NCBI GenBank assembly: GCA_947044405.1
Contig: CAMRHE010000357.1
Span: forward strand, 1,039,501-1,103,500
DNA: 64,000 nucleotides
Direction: 5' to 3'
Origin: Leptodactylus fallax
Taxonomy: Eukaryota; Chordata; Amphibia; Anura; Leptodactylidae
How positions within the stretch are numbered: position 1 is the stretch's first letter; each line of letters starts with the position of its first letter. A program made the position numbers and the translations under genes. Positions 23,250 through 34,329 of the stretch are shown here, piece after piece. Below the pieces are notes generated by a model that saw only the letters and a list, made by a program, of their open reading frames with translations, had not been told where the DNA came from and made no database searches.

Positions 23250-23785
23250 GCGTCTGCATAGGCTGACTTCCTGTATACACCGCAATACACATGTATTGCA
23301 GTGTATACTACTGAACCAGCGACTAGAGTATTGCTGGTTCAGGTCCCCTAGTGGGACATCACATAGTTCATAAAAAAAAAAAAATTGTGTTAAAATTAAT
23401 AAAGTAATAAAGCCCCCAAAATTCTCCTTTCCTATATGAAATGAATTATGTATATAAAAACAACCATTACAATAAGCAACCTATACAAAAAAACTGAAAC
23501 ATTATTTAACCTGCACAGTGAATGTTGGAAAAAATGCCGAAAGTCACAATTTTTTGCCATCTCACCTTACAAAATAGTCTAGAAAAAGTGATCAAAAAGT
23601 CCTATGTACCCCAAAACAGTACGAATAAAAATCCCATGTCCCACAAAAAATAAGCCCTCAAACAACTCTGTGAACCAAAAAATAAAAATGTTACACATAT
23701 CAGAAGATGCAAAAATAATTGATTTATATCCCCAAATGGGTTCTAGTTCTGCAAAATTAGTAACGCTTAAAAAAAAACAATGATA

Positions 23786-23966
23786 GGCTAAGGCCCCACG
23801 GCTTTTTTTTGTCGCATTTTTTTGAGCCAAAGCCAGGCGTGGATTGAGCAGAAGAGCTTCCTATATATTTCCCATTCCTTTTGTAGCCATTCTTGGCTTT
23901 GGATAAAAAATCCACAGCAAAATCTGCAACAAAAAAGCTGCGTTTCTGCAACGTGGGGCCTTAACC
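23786..23966. mobile_element. Miniature element with GGCTAAGGCCCCAC ends
   Basis: Inverted ends GGCTAAGGCCCCACG and CGTGGGGCCTTAACC enclose a symmetrical interior. Relatives lie at about 27700-27935 and at 48831-49427. Confidence 0.55.
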
Positions 23967-24366
23967 TAAATTAGGTATCACTGAAATCATACTGACCCAT
24001 AGAATTAAGGTAACATGTTACTTTTGCTGTACACTGCACAGCCAAAAATTTAAAAGGTAAAACACAATGCCAGAATTGACGTTTTTTTGTTTTGTTTTTT
24101 TTATTCACCAAAAAACTGGCAACTGGCAAAACTGCAGCAGGAAGCGAATGTATAAGTTGTGCAAGTGTATATCAAGGTACACCCCAGATTTAGAACTTAC
24201 AAGGCAGAAGACACCAGAAGTGACCCCCAGAGAACCCCCCCCCCCCCAATCATAGGAGCTACTTGGAAAATAGTAGTTAATTTGGTGTACCCACTTTTCA
24301 CCATCCGCTCTGCATTCACATCTGGGAAACTAATGGTCACTATGCAGCATCCCAGAGTGCTCCTGC

Positions 24367-25275
24367 TTATATTGTGTTTGTGCCTCTGGGTTATGATTGT
24401 ATGTCCTGTCTATATGTTATTTGTTTTATGTGATTTGTTTAGCAGCTTTCTTCATATTTCCCTGTGGTTCCGCCTTTGTTCAAATCCCTAAACTTGGTAA
24501 AGCCCTGGCCTATCACAGGCCATTGGGTGAGGTCTGGGAGACACAGGTCCTCCAGAGGACCGTTACTGCCTCAGTCTAGTCCAGTCTAGTGTGTGTAGTT
24601 GGAGACAGTGCATGCCAGCACTGTGCACTGAGGCTTGGCAGTTCCTTTCCAGTCCCTGAGGAGGAAGAATTCAGCCCAAGGCTTAACTTAAAACAGCTCT
24701 GAGACACGGAATACCATCTGTCTACATTTTGGACATTGTGCCAGGAGATGTAGGGGAGTCCATTGACAAGAGGTGTTATCCCGGCACCTTCTACAAGGTA
24801 ACCAGACCCCTGTCAGGATTACCCTGAAGTAAAGCCCCCAGAATCTGCTGCTGGAAGAGGCTGAGGAGTTAGTTGTGGAGTGGAGTACGGAACTAGAGCC
24901 TAAACATTACTGGGCATCCTCCCAAGACAAAGGCTGGGGGAGTTGAATACTTGGAGACTACAACCGCCATATGGAAGCTGCTGGTTTTATTGTTCAGTTG
25001 CTGAAGTAAAGTTCAACCTGTTTCAACTGCACAACTGCCTTCCGGAATTGTTCCTGTGTCACCATCAGGGCCCTTCCGAACACGAGCACACCGGCACAGA
25101 GTAGAGAGGTCCCCTCTCCAACTGGAAGAGTCCTGGGGGAAACTACTACCACCATCAGGAAGTACAGCAGGCCACCCTCATCGGTGTCCAGCCTAGGAGT
25201 AGAGTTAGGGAGAGTGTTTAAGAGTACTATCTGCGCACGTCATCCGCCACTACTACTTTTATCCTCAGGTTCCCT
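24367..25275. mobile_element. Possible LTR-derived insertion
   Basis: This interval interrupts the surrounding element family and has the look of a transcribed LTR, including a GAAGTAAAGTTCAACCTG block near 25003. I cannot find matching target duplications or clear TG and CA ends, so this is a weak call. Confidence 0.25.
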
Positions 25276-25785
25276 CCATCTGGGCTGAGGCAACTACACT
25301 CCTTAATAAATTCTTTGAGGAGTGTAGTTTTTAAAATGGGTCACTCCTTAGGGAATTCCACTTTAGTAGTACCTTAGAAGCTCTGCAAACATGACATGGC
25401 GTCCAGATACCAAACATCTAAATCTGAATTCCAAAAGCCACATAGCGCTCTTTCACATCTGTGCCCTTCTGTGTGCCCAAACTGCAGATTATGCCCACAT
25501 GTATGACACTGGAGTACCCAAGATAACGTACTTAATGTCATATGTGAGTATAAACTGATACTTGGGAACACAGCCAGGCACAGAAGGGAATGAGCGTCAT
25601 GTGGTTTTTGGAGCACATTTTTAGATTGGTTTCTGGACGTCATGACACTTTTGCACCTCCCCTGAAATGCCAGTAAAGAAGGATCCCCTGACATGTGACC
25701 CCATTTTGGAAACTACACCGCCAAAAGAATTTAACTAGGGGTACAGTGAGCATTTTTAGCTCTCAAGTGTTACATTCATTTATTT

Positions 25786-26056
25786 TCCATAAATGAATGC
25801 GCAGCTGATGGTGAAAGGTGAAAATGGTAATTTTTCCAGGAATACGTAATTTCGGTGCACAATATATTGTACCCAGCGTGTATCAGAGACGAACACTCCA
25901 AAAGCTGTTGTCCCCGGGATACCTGCTTAACAGTTTTTGGAGTGTGTGTCTCTGCTGACACAAGCTGGGTACAACATATCGAGCACTGAAATGACATATC
26001 TCTGGAAAAATTGCAATTCTCACTTTTCATTATCAGCTGCGCATTCATGTCTGGAA
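25786..26056. repeat. Long imperfect palindrome
   Basis: The arms are about 125 bp and mostly complementary, for example AATGAATGCGCAGCTGAT on the left against its complement near 26028-26046. The centre lies near 25920. Confidence 0.75.
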
Positions 26057-26072
26057 ACTAAATTAATAAATT

Positions 26073-26119
26073 AAGAGTGCTTCCCAAAAATTATACATTA
26101 ATTTTTGGGAAGCACTCTT
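26073..26119. repeat. Perfect 21-bp hairpin
   Basis: Arms 26073-26093 and 26099-26119 are exact complements with a 5-base loop (TACAT). It stands 17 bases after the long palindrome. Confidence 0.85.
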
Positions 26120-27699
26120 GGGCACAAAATGATAATATCTCTTGAAAAATTTCTTGAGGGGTGTAGTTTTTACAATGGGGGTCACTTTTGGGGTGTTTCC
26201 ATTCTACTTTAGGAGTTGTGCAAGTACGACATGGCACTAATACAACAAAATCTGCCCTCCAAAATCCAAACAGTGCTCTTTCTATTCCGAGCCACCAAGT
26301 TATCCATAAAGCAGTTTACGACCACATATGTAGTATTGCCATGTTCAGGAGAAATGGTGTAACAAAGTTTGGGGAGCTTTTTTCCTTTATCCTCTTGTGA
26401 AAATGAAAAAGTTGGGAAAATAGTGACTGTTTATTGGAAAAAAAAAATAATTTTTAATTTTCATGTCCCAATGTTAATAAAATCTGTGAAACAGCTGTGA
26501 GCTCAAAATGCTCACCATATCCCTTTAAAAATTCTGTAAGAGGTATAATTTCCAAAATGGGGTCACTTTTTGGGGTTTTTTATTGGTACTCTAGGGGCTC
26601 TGCAAATGCAACTATTTCAGCAAAATCTGACCTCCAAAAGCCAAATAGTGCTCTTTCCTTTCTGAGCCCCGCCATGAACCCATACAGAAGATTATGACCA
26701 CATATGGGGTATTACCGTGTTTGTTTAACAAACTGTGGGGTGCTTTTTCTCCTTTAACCCCTTGTGAAAATGAAAGCTTTGGGGATAAAGTGACATATTA
26801 GTAATTTTTCATTTACACATCCCAATGTTAATAAATCTGTGAAATGGCTGTGGGGTCAAAATGCTCACTATACCCCTTGAATTCTGTCAGGGGTGTAGTT
26901 TCCAAAATGGGGTCACTTTTGGCGGGTTTCCATTGTATTGATACTCTACGGGCTCTGCAATGAGACATGATACTTCAAAACTATTCTAGCAAAAATCTGT
27001 TTTTCAAGCTGCCAGTGGTGCTCCTTCCGTTCCGTGCACTGCTGTGTGCCCAAACATAAGTTTACATCCACATGTGGGGTATTTTCGTGCTTGAGAGAAA
27101 TTGCATAGCAAACTGTGAGATGCATTTTCTCATTTTAACCCTTTGTGAATTTGTTAATTTTAGGGCTAAAAGAACATATTATTGAAAAAAAATGAAATGT
27201 CTAAATTTCAACTCCATATTGTTTTAATTTCTGTGAAATGCTTAAAGGGTTAACAAACTTTCCAAATGCTGTTTTGAATTATTTAATTGGTACAATTTTG
27301 AAAATGAGGTAATTTATGGGGTGGTTATAATATATATGTGTTTATAATCAGAACTAAAGTGGCAGCTAAAAAATTAGTTTGGGAAATTTTCTTGTAAATC
27401 TGGAAAATCACTGTTACACTTGTAAGCCTTCTAACATCCAAAATAAATTAAAGGACGATTAAAAGATGATGCCAATATAAAACAGAGATATGGTAGATAA
27501 AAATTAATAAATGTATTTGGGTTTTATGACTATCTGTCTAAAAAGCAGAGCATTTCACATTTTGAAAATTGTGAATTTTTCCAAATTTCCATCAAATTTC
27601 GTATTTTTATAAATAAATCAATGTTTACCATTAACTTGAATTACAATGTGTCACAAAAAAAACAATCTCAATCACTCGAGCAAATTAAACTTTTGAAAA

Positions 27700-27935
27700 A
27701 ACTGCAGTATTTTAGTCCCAGCAAAGAGGATGGGATTGCGGAAAAATACTCACAGTGGACACGCAGCAATTTCCAAAAACGTTGCAGTTTTGGAATTCCC
27801 GGCATGACAATTATAATAACGGAAATGCCGGCGGTTTCCCTATAGGTATAATTGTGGGAAAAACTGCGATGTGTTACTGCCGCGGTTTTTCCGGCAGCAC
27901 TTTTTTGCTGCAGAGCGCTATGTGGGGCCTTAGCC
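27700..27935. mobile_element. Miniature element fragment, GGCTAAGGCCCCAC family
   Basis: The right end GTGGGGCCTTAGCC matches that of 48831-49427, and the interior shares the GGAAATGCCGGCGGTTTCC block. The left end is lost or diverged. Confidence 0.5.
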
Positions 27936-28030
27936 TTAAAGTTATTGCCCCATAAAGTAACACATGTCAAATTTGAAAAATTAGACCATGTCCTTTTAAG
28001 TACTTTTATGCTGTGTCCTTAAGGGGTTAA

Positions 28031-29162
28031 CAGTTGCGGTGTGTATGCCAGTTGTGTTATGATAGGTATACATCCTTCTGACATTGCAGCCACACTTCCT
28101 AGTTGTTATGATATAGACCATTAATGTGTAGAAGGTGGGGGTGTTGAGCATCAGGATGAACTAAATGGAGCTGAGCTTCAGAACCAGGCACATCTGGACA
28201 CAGTCTTTTGATGTCTTGATGAACATGCCACTTTCTATTAGGATGTAAAAAGTCATGCCACGTATTGTCTCAGTATGGCAGTTCTGGACTCCCTCTTTCT
28301 CACCCTACTCACTCCCCTCTGTATGTATGGACACATAGCGGGGAGAAAGCAAGGAACGTGCAGGATACGGACTGTTATCTCCTTAGATTCCATAGTCATT
28401 AGTGACAGTGGCATCTAAGAAATTTTACAGAAGGTAGCAGACACACATAGCTCCCCCCCCCCCCCCACTATGCACTCTCTTAAAGGGAATGAATATTCAA
28501 ACCAATCTGCAGGCATGTTATAAAGTAGGAGAAGCTGATGAGATTGATGTATATTTTTGTGGGAAAAGATTCAGTGTGACCATTCATTCATTTATTTATA
28601 TCTTTGTTATTCTATGCTAAGAATCAGTAATTGAGTCAGTAGATTATTAAATGAGAAGTTTTACTGAATCTTTTGCCATAAAACTATATCAATCTTATCA
28701 ACTTTTCCTGCTTTATAGCATCATGCCTGACCGCTATACATACTGTTATTGGAAAGGGGCCCTGGCATATTGCCAGGCCCCTTTCCAATAGATGGCAGCC
28801 CAGGGGAGGTGACTGAAAATAATAAATACATAAACTCACCTCTCCTGGACACAGCGTTCTCTCTGGCGCTCTTCCGTCTTGTGACTGAGGCCTGTGATTA
28901 AGTCCCAACGGTCATATGGGGCGCGGCCACGTAATAAAGTCAGCGCAACCTCACTTGACCGCTGAGGCCCAATTACAGGCATCAGCAGCGACGTCTGAAG
29001 GCCTGAAGATGCTGCAGACGGCAGGATGTAGCGAGGATGCCAAAGAAAGGTGAGACAAGGTGAGTATGAATGTTTATTTTTAATCACCTTCCCTGGGCCT
29101 CCGATTATTATACTCTGGGGTCTGAGGAGACCCCAGAGTATAATAATAGCCCCGAAGCGTAG
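28031..29162. other. Non-coding interval with one strong hairpin
   Basis: No gene seen. The hairpin at 28748-28789 has arms of 20 and 19 bases with one bulged base and a TAT loop. A C run lies near 28458. The reading frame on the minus strand at 28836-29522 runs into the minisatellite and is not credible. Confidence 0.5.
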
Positions 29163-29665
29163 GGGGGCTGTTGGGAGCATATAATACTGGGTGGGGGCCA
29201 CTGTGGAGGATATACTAGTTGGGGGCCACTGTGGAGCATATAATACAGGGTGGGGGCCACTGAGGAGCATATAATACTGGGTGGGGGCCACTGTAGAGCA
29301 TATAATACTGTGTGTGGGCCACTGTGGAGCATATAATACTTGGTGGAGCCACTGTGGAGCATATAATACTGTGTGGGGGCCACTGTAGAGCATATAATAC
29401 TGGGTGGGGGCCACTGTAGAGCATATCACACTGGGTGGGGACCACTGTGGGGAGTATATAATACTGGGTGGGGCCCACTGTGGAGAGCATATAATGCTGG
29501 GTGGGGCCACTGTGTGGAGCATATAATACTGGGTAGGGCCACTGTGTGGAGCATATTATATTGTGTGTGGGGGAAGCACTGTGGAGCATATAATGCTGTT
29601 TGGGGCCCACTGTGGAGCAAATAATACTATCTGGGGTCAATGTCGAGTATATTATACTGTTTGGG
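29163..29665 (+). repeat. 31-bp minisatellite, about 16 units
   Basis: The unit is close to GGGGGCCACTGTGGAGCATA followed by TAATACTGGGT. Units are 28-34 bp and diverged by a few bases each. The long frames on both strands here are products of the repeat. Confidence 0.9.
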
Positions 29666-30471
29666 GCCCCGTAAATGTCACTATCAAGAATTTGCTGTAG
29701 GGAGGGCGTAGGGGACCCCTGACAAAAGTTTGCACTGGTGCCCACAAAACTTTAGTTACGCCACTGCTCCTGACCAATGCATTTGTTTTGGCAAAATGAG
29801 GACTAATAGTGGTCAGGGGCCGGATCGGTAACCCCAGGGGTCCTAGGCTGCAGGCAACATTGTAATGATTAAAGATGGCCAACTGCCGGCATAGGGCAGC
29901 GGCAGGAGGCCGTCCCTACCTTCTTGTGGGCCCTCCTCCTATAGCCTGGATCCTGATGGGCAGCCTTTGGAACCAATCCAGTTCAAGCTTGTTGCTGTAA
30001 GTGTCATTGACGTACTGATGCTGTGCGCGGCGGCGGTTTCTGCATAGGAGCCCAGACCAGCAGTGTGAAAGGTAAGTACAACTTACCCACGCAAGCAAAA
30101 AACAACATTTTCTCCTATTTTGCCCCCAAATCTTTCAATTTCACTGACCACTCTGATAACTACAACCCCAGCAACTCCAGATGCTCTGGGTCTGTTGAGA
30201 GTTGTAATTCACCTCCAGATAATTTCCCACTGTATTGTTATGCTGGTGCCTGCTCTAGGGCTTCAGAACAACAATACCTAAGTCGCAGAAACTCCAATAC
30301 TGCTATAGGGGAGCCAGTGAAGGGGCCACTGTATGGGCATACAATGGCCCCTTCAATATTCCCCCCCATACAGTGGCCTCTTCAATGGTCCCCTATAATG
30401 TATGGGGACCATTGATGGGGCCATTATATTGTGGGGGGGGGCAGTGATGGAGGCCAATAGCTTGGGGGACA
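29666..30471. other. Non-coding interval
   Basis: No gene seen. It includes GGGGCCACTGTATGG-like blocks at 30320-30440 that resemble the minisatellite unit. Confidence 0.4.
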
Positions 30472-30475
30472 TTAA

Positions 30476-30912
30476 AGCGGTTGTGCAGGATAACATTTTT
30501 TTTTTTTTTTTGGTTTTTTAAATACGCCAGGGCAGGAGAAAAAAACAAAACAAAAAACCCCCCGAACTTTCTCTCCTGTCCCCTGTGTCTCTCAGCACAG
30601 TTCGGTCCTGCAGCTCTGTTTTCTTCCAGCTGAAGTTCCCTCTGCACGTGACTACCTGTGATGTTATGTGACCCCTGAGGCCAATCAGCGGCCAAGGGAA
30701 GGGACCTGGGACTTCACAGCCAGTGAGGACTTCCGGTAAAAAGAAGACAGCGGAGCTGCGGGATCGGACCATGCTGGGAGGACACTGGAGCATCGGGAAT
30801 AGGTGAGAATGTTTAGTATGTTTTTTTTTTTTTTGGGGGGGGGGGTGGGGGGGGGGTTCACCTTCCCCGGACTAATTATAAAAAAGAAAAAAAAATATAA
30901 TGGACAACCTCT
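30476..30912. mobile_element. TTAA-flanked miniature element, AGGGGTTGTCC family
   Basis: TTAA at 30472-30475 and 30913-30916. The ends AGCGGTTGTGCAGG and GGACAACCTCT are inverted repeats. Its right TTAA is also the left TTAA of the next element. Confidence 0.7.
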
Positions 30913-30916
30913 TTAA

Positions 30917-32117
30917 CCCCTTAACGACCCAGGGCGTAATAGTACGTCCTGAGTCGCATGGCGATGTATGGAGAGCGCTCAGGAGCTGAGCGCTCTCCAT
31001 ACACCGCGGGTGCTGGCTGTATAATACAGCCAGGACCCGCAGCTAACAGCAGCGATCGGTGCCTGCACCGCCATTTTTACCTCATCGCCGCCCTCCAGAA
31101 CGTCATCGGAGGGCGGAGCTTGGTTGCCATGACAGCCGGGAGCCTATTGAAGGCTCCCAGGCCTGTCATTACAGTATAGCTATTAGACGATGCCAGAGGC
31201 ATCGTCTAATAGCAGTGACGGCATTTTGCTATTCACTGCGATACATTAGTATCACAGTGAATAGTATGATCGATCAGACTCCCTAGGTTTCAAGGTCCCT
31301 AGGGAGTCTGATCATACAAGTAAAAGTAGAAAAAAAAAAGTTTTTAAAAGTATGTAAAAATAAAAAAAAACACAAAAGTTCAAATCACCCCCCTTTCCCT
31401 AGATCAGATATAAAAGTAAATAAACAAAAGTAAGCATAAACACTTTAGGTATCCCCGCGCTCCAAAATGCCCGAACTATTAAAATATTTATCCCATACGG
31501 TGAACGGCGTAGCGGGGAAAAAAAATCAAAATGGCCAAATAGCGTTTTTTTCAACACTTTGTCTCCTATAAAAAATTGAATAAAAAGTGATCAAACTATC
31601 AGATCTTTCCCCAAGTGGTATCAATAAAAACGTCATGTTGTCCCGCATAAAAAGACGCCTTACCCAGCTCCATACATGTAAATATGAAAAAGTTACAGGT
31701 GACACAATATGGCGACGCAAAATTTTTTTTTCTATTTAGCAAAGTTTTTAATTTTTTAAAAGGTATCAAAACATTACAAATACTATATAAATTTGGTATC
31801 GCCATGTTCGCACTGACCCGCAGAATACAGGTAACATGTCATTTTTACCACACAGTGAATGGTGTAAAAATTAAACCCATATGAATTTGGTGCAAATGCA
31901 GTTTTTCTCCAATTGCACCTCATTCTGAATTTTTTTCCAGCTTCCCAGTACATTGCACAGCATATTGAATAGTGACATTACAAAGTACAATTTGTTTCGC
32001 AAACAATAAGCCATCATGTGACTCTGTGAACTGAAAAATGAAAACATTATGGCTCTTGGAATGTGGGGAGGGAAAAACGAAAATGCAAAAACGAAAAATG
32101 GCCGGGTCCTTAAGGGG
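30917..32117. mobile_element. TTAA-flanked element with serial hairpins, CCCCTTAA family
   Basis: TTAA at 30913-30916 and 32118-32121. Left end CCCCTTAACGACC, right end GGGTCCTTAAGGGG. The left third is a row of near-perfect hairpins: 30964-31003, 31138-31162, 31183-31215, 31233-31265 and 31273-31314. The rest is AT-rich. No coding capacity. TTAA suggests piggyBac-type movement (inference). Confidence 0.75.
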
Positions 32118-32149
32118 TTAAAGTGTGGCGCATTAGGGGGGTATATTAA

Positions 32150-32559
32150 AGGGGTTGTCCAGGCATAATTTGTTATGGTTTATCCTCAGGATAGGCATGT
32201 ATAACTGATCTGTAGGGGGCCGACCCCGGACCGATCAGCTGTACGGAGCCACTTCTGGAACCTGTCCTGTACACAATACAGGGCCAGAAGCAGAAAGCTC
32301 TGTCCACTGTGTATTAGCCGGGCACCTTCACTGCATCTCAGCACTTATTGAAGTCAGTGGGAGCTGAGCTGCAGTCAAGGCGTCTGACTGCTATACAGCG
32401 GATGAAGCTTTCTGCTTCCAGCCCAGTGTTGTGTACAGAACAGGTGCCGGAAGTGGCTCCTAACAGCTGATGGGGCCATGTGTCAGCCCCCTACCGATCA
32501 GGTATTTATGGCCTATCCTGAGCATAGGCCATAAAAAAGATTAACCCTGGACAACCCCT
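32150..32559. mobile_element. TTAA-flanked miniature element, AGGGGTTGTCC family
   Basis: TTAA at 32146-32149 and 32560-32563. Ends AGGGGTTGTCCAGGC and CCTGGACAACCCCT are almost perfect inverted repeats. Confidence 0.8.
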
Positions 32560-32741
32560 TTAATATGCATCACACAGTTTAATGTCCCCCCCACAAGATA
32601 TTTAGCCCCCATCACTGCTCCCACACAATATAATGGCCCCATCACTGTTCCCCATACAGTATGGGGGACTAGTGAAGAGGCCACTGTATGGGGGTACCAG
32701 TGAAGTGACCATAGAAAAATTTGGCCCAGACAACTGCTTAA

Positions 32742-33735
32742 AAGAGGTTGTCCATAAACTGGAGCGACCACTGAGGTGGCCGCCAGGGAGGTGTAAAAAT
32801 AAGAAAATTAAAAAGAAAGCATACTCACCTGTCCCTAGCACCCCGTTGTCCCCCGCCTGTGTCTGTTCGTTCTCATGGCGGCCCCTCATTTCTGGAAATC
32901 ATGTACCTAATTGGTCTTAGCAGTCACATGAGGTGCAGGAGTCGCCGGCATGAGACTGAATGGACACTGGCAGCAGACAACGGAGTGCCGGGGACAGGGG
33001 AGTGTGCTTTTTTTTTTTATTTATTTATTTATTTATTATTTTACACCTCCCGCCTGGCACATATGTTGCTCCAATTCCAGGAAGTGGACAAATCACAGTG
33101 GAGGTGGGGTAGGTAATAAAAAATCATACTTAGGCTGGGTCCACACCAGCACTTGAACCCCGTTGAGGGATTCTGTCCCCCATTCCGTTTGAAAAATGTG
33201 GAAAGAAAAGTCCTGCAAGCAGGACTTTTTTCTCCGCATTTTTCAGGCAGAAACCCAGCAGACCCCATTATAGTCTATGGGGTCTGCGGGTAACCTCTTT
33301 ACAAGCGGATTGGGTTTCCGTTTTTCGGGTCCCCAAGTGGACCCAAAAAACGGAAACCAAATGCTAGTGTGAACCTAGCTTTACCTGTTCCCAATGCTCT
33401 GTCTGCTGCCACCACTGTCTGTTCAGACACGTGCCATACGTGACTGCTGAGGCCATCAGTGGCCTCAGCGTTGGGAGGAAAGAACCCAGTTATGTATATG
33501 AGTGACATCACCGAGTCTTTTCCAGCCACCGCTGAGGCCAATCACGTGCAGTGCAGGACTTGCAACAGGGAAGCGGCGTGCGTGTGCCTGAACAGACAGC
33601 AGCAGAAGGCTGCGGACATCGGTAGCCTGGGGACAAGTGAGTATTTTTTTTTTTTTTTATGTTTCACCTTCCCTGCCTCCTCTCCAATTTGCCTAATACA
33701 ATCCTTACCAGTAAACTTTATTATTCCCTAGAAAA
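32742..33735. mobile_element. One or two diverged miniature elements, AGGGGTTGTCC family
   Basis: TTAA at 32738-32741, then AAGAGGTTGTCC. A CATACTCACCTGTCCC block near 32820 recurs as CATACTT-ACCTGTTCCC split by the insertion at 33133-33383. The right end is not clear. Confidence 0.5.
33133..33383. mobile_element. Miniature element with GGGTCCACACCAGC ends
   Basis: TAGGCTGGGTCCACACCAGC on the left pairs with GCTAGTGTGAACCTA on the right. The interior is symmetrical, with AAACGGAAACC near 33350 pairing with sequence near 33310. It splits a copy of the AGGGGTTGTCC family. Confidence 0.55.
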
Positions 33736-34321
33736 ACCCCTTTATTACTGCCCCAATACCCCCTAATATTATCTCCCCTTACATTCATACAGACTCCACT
33801 GACCTTTCACTATAATTTATATCCTCTTTTATTAAAGCCCCTAATACCCCTTATATTAGTTATGGCCTCTTATCTTGCCAAATTCCCAAAAGACCTCATA
33901 AATGTATTACTCCCATCCCCCCACCACCAACCATAAAATTACTTTCGTTGCTACTTCATAACTGTAATTTTGTTATTGTTATGAATCGTATTCCAATGGA
34001 ACAGATTTTTTTTTGTAGTAGTTGATGATTTTACAGTACATGATTTTACATTTACCCAGTAATTATAATTCATAAAGTGTCGTTTTACCTGCAATACTGC
34101 TGCTTTCAACACAGTAGCTGCTTTTAACAGAGTAGTTGCTTTAAACACAATAGCTGCTCTCTACACGTGTGACTGGTCTGCATAAGTACATTATGGCGCC
34201 AACCCTGTCACATACACCTGTATTTGCACGGGGTGTATGTGATGGGGTCGGCGCGATGATGTCATCACGACGGGTACTTGTATGTGGGCGGACCCACCTG
34301 GAGATGGATAGAGGAGCAGTG
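33736..34321. other. Non-coding interval with a SPIN-like fragment
   Basis: No gene seen. Positions 33918-33992 carry CAACCATAAAATTACTTTCG and CTTCATAACTGTAATTTTG, which are blocks of SPIN-like hAT elements read in reverse. They may be the left remnant of the outer SPIN-like copy whose right end is at 37054. Confidence 0.45.
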
Positions 34322-34329
34322 TCTCGGTT

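Larger units (their letters stand above)
25322..27250. repeat. Tandem units of about 360-380 bp
   Basis: Four diverged units, each starting near GTGTAGTTTCCAAAATGGGG: about 25331, 26160, 26538 and 26891. Each continues through blocks for GGCTCTGCAA, CCTCCAAAAGCCAAATAG and TTTTCTCCTTTAACCCCTTG. The first unit is longer because of the palindrome at 25786-26056. Such arrays are internal to a large DNA element common in frogs (inference). Confidence 0.65.
23250..28026. mobile_element. Degraded large TTAA-flanked element, composite
   Basis: The right end is GTGTCCTTAAGGGG followed by TTAA at 28027-28030, matching the right end of 30917-32117. The left part (23250-24065) is related to the same family: two hairpins at 23272-23345, an A-rich run, and a block resembling 31790-31870. 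It is split by other insertions listed separately. I find no left TTAA end and no transposase. The boundaries are approximate. Confidence 0.4.

Noticed and set aside
28836..29522. 228-codon minus-strand frame with a repetitive product
   Set aside because: It is created by the 31-bp minisatellite.
29163..29665. Possible CRISPR-like array
   Set aside because: Repeats are directly adjacent with no unique spacers, and the genome is eukaryotic.
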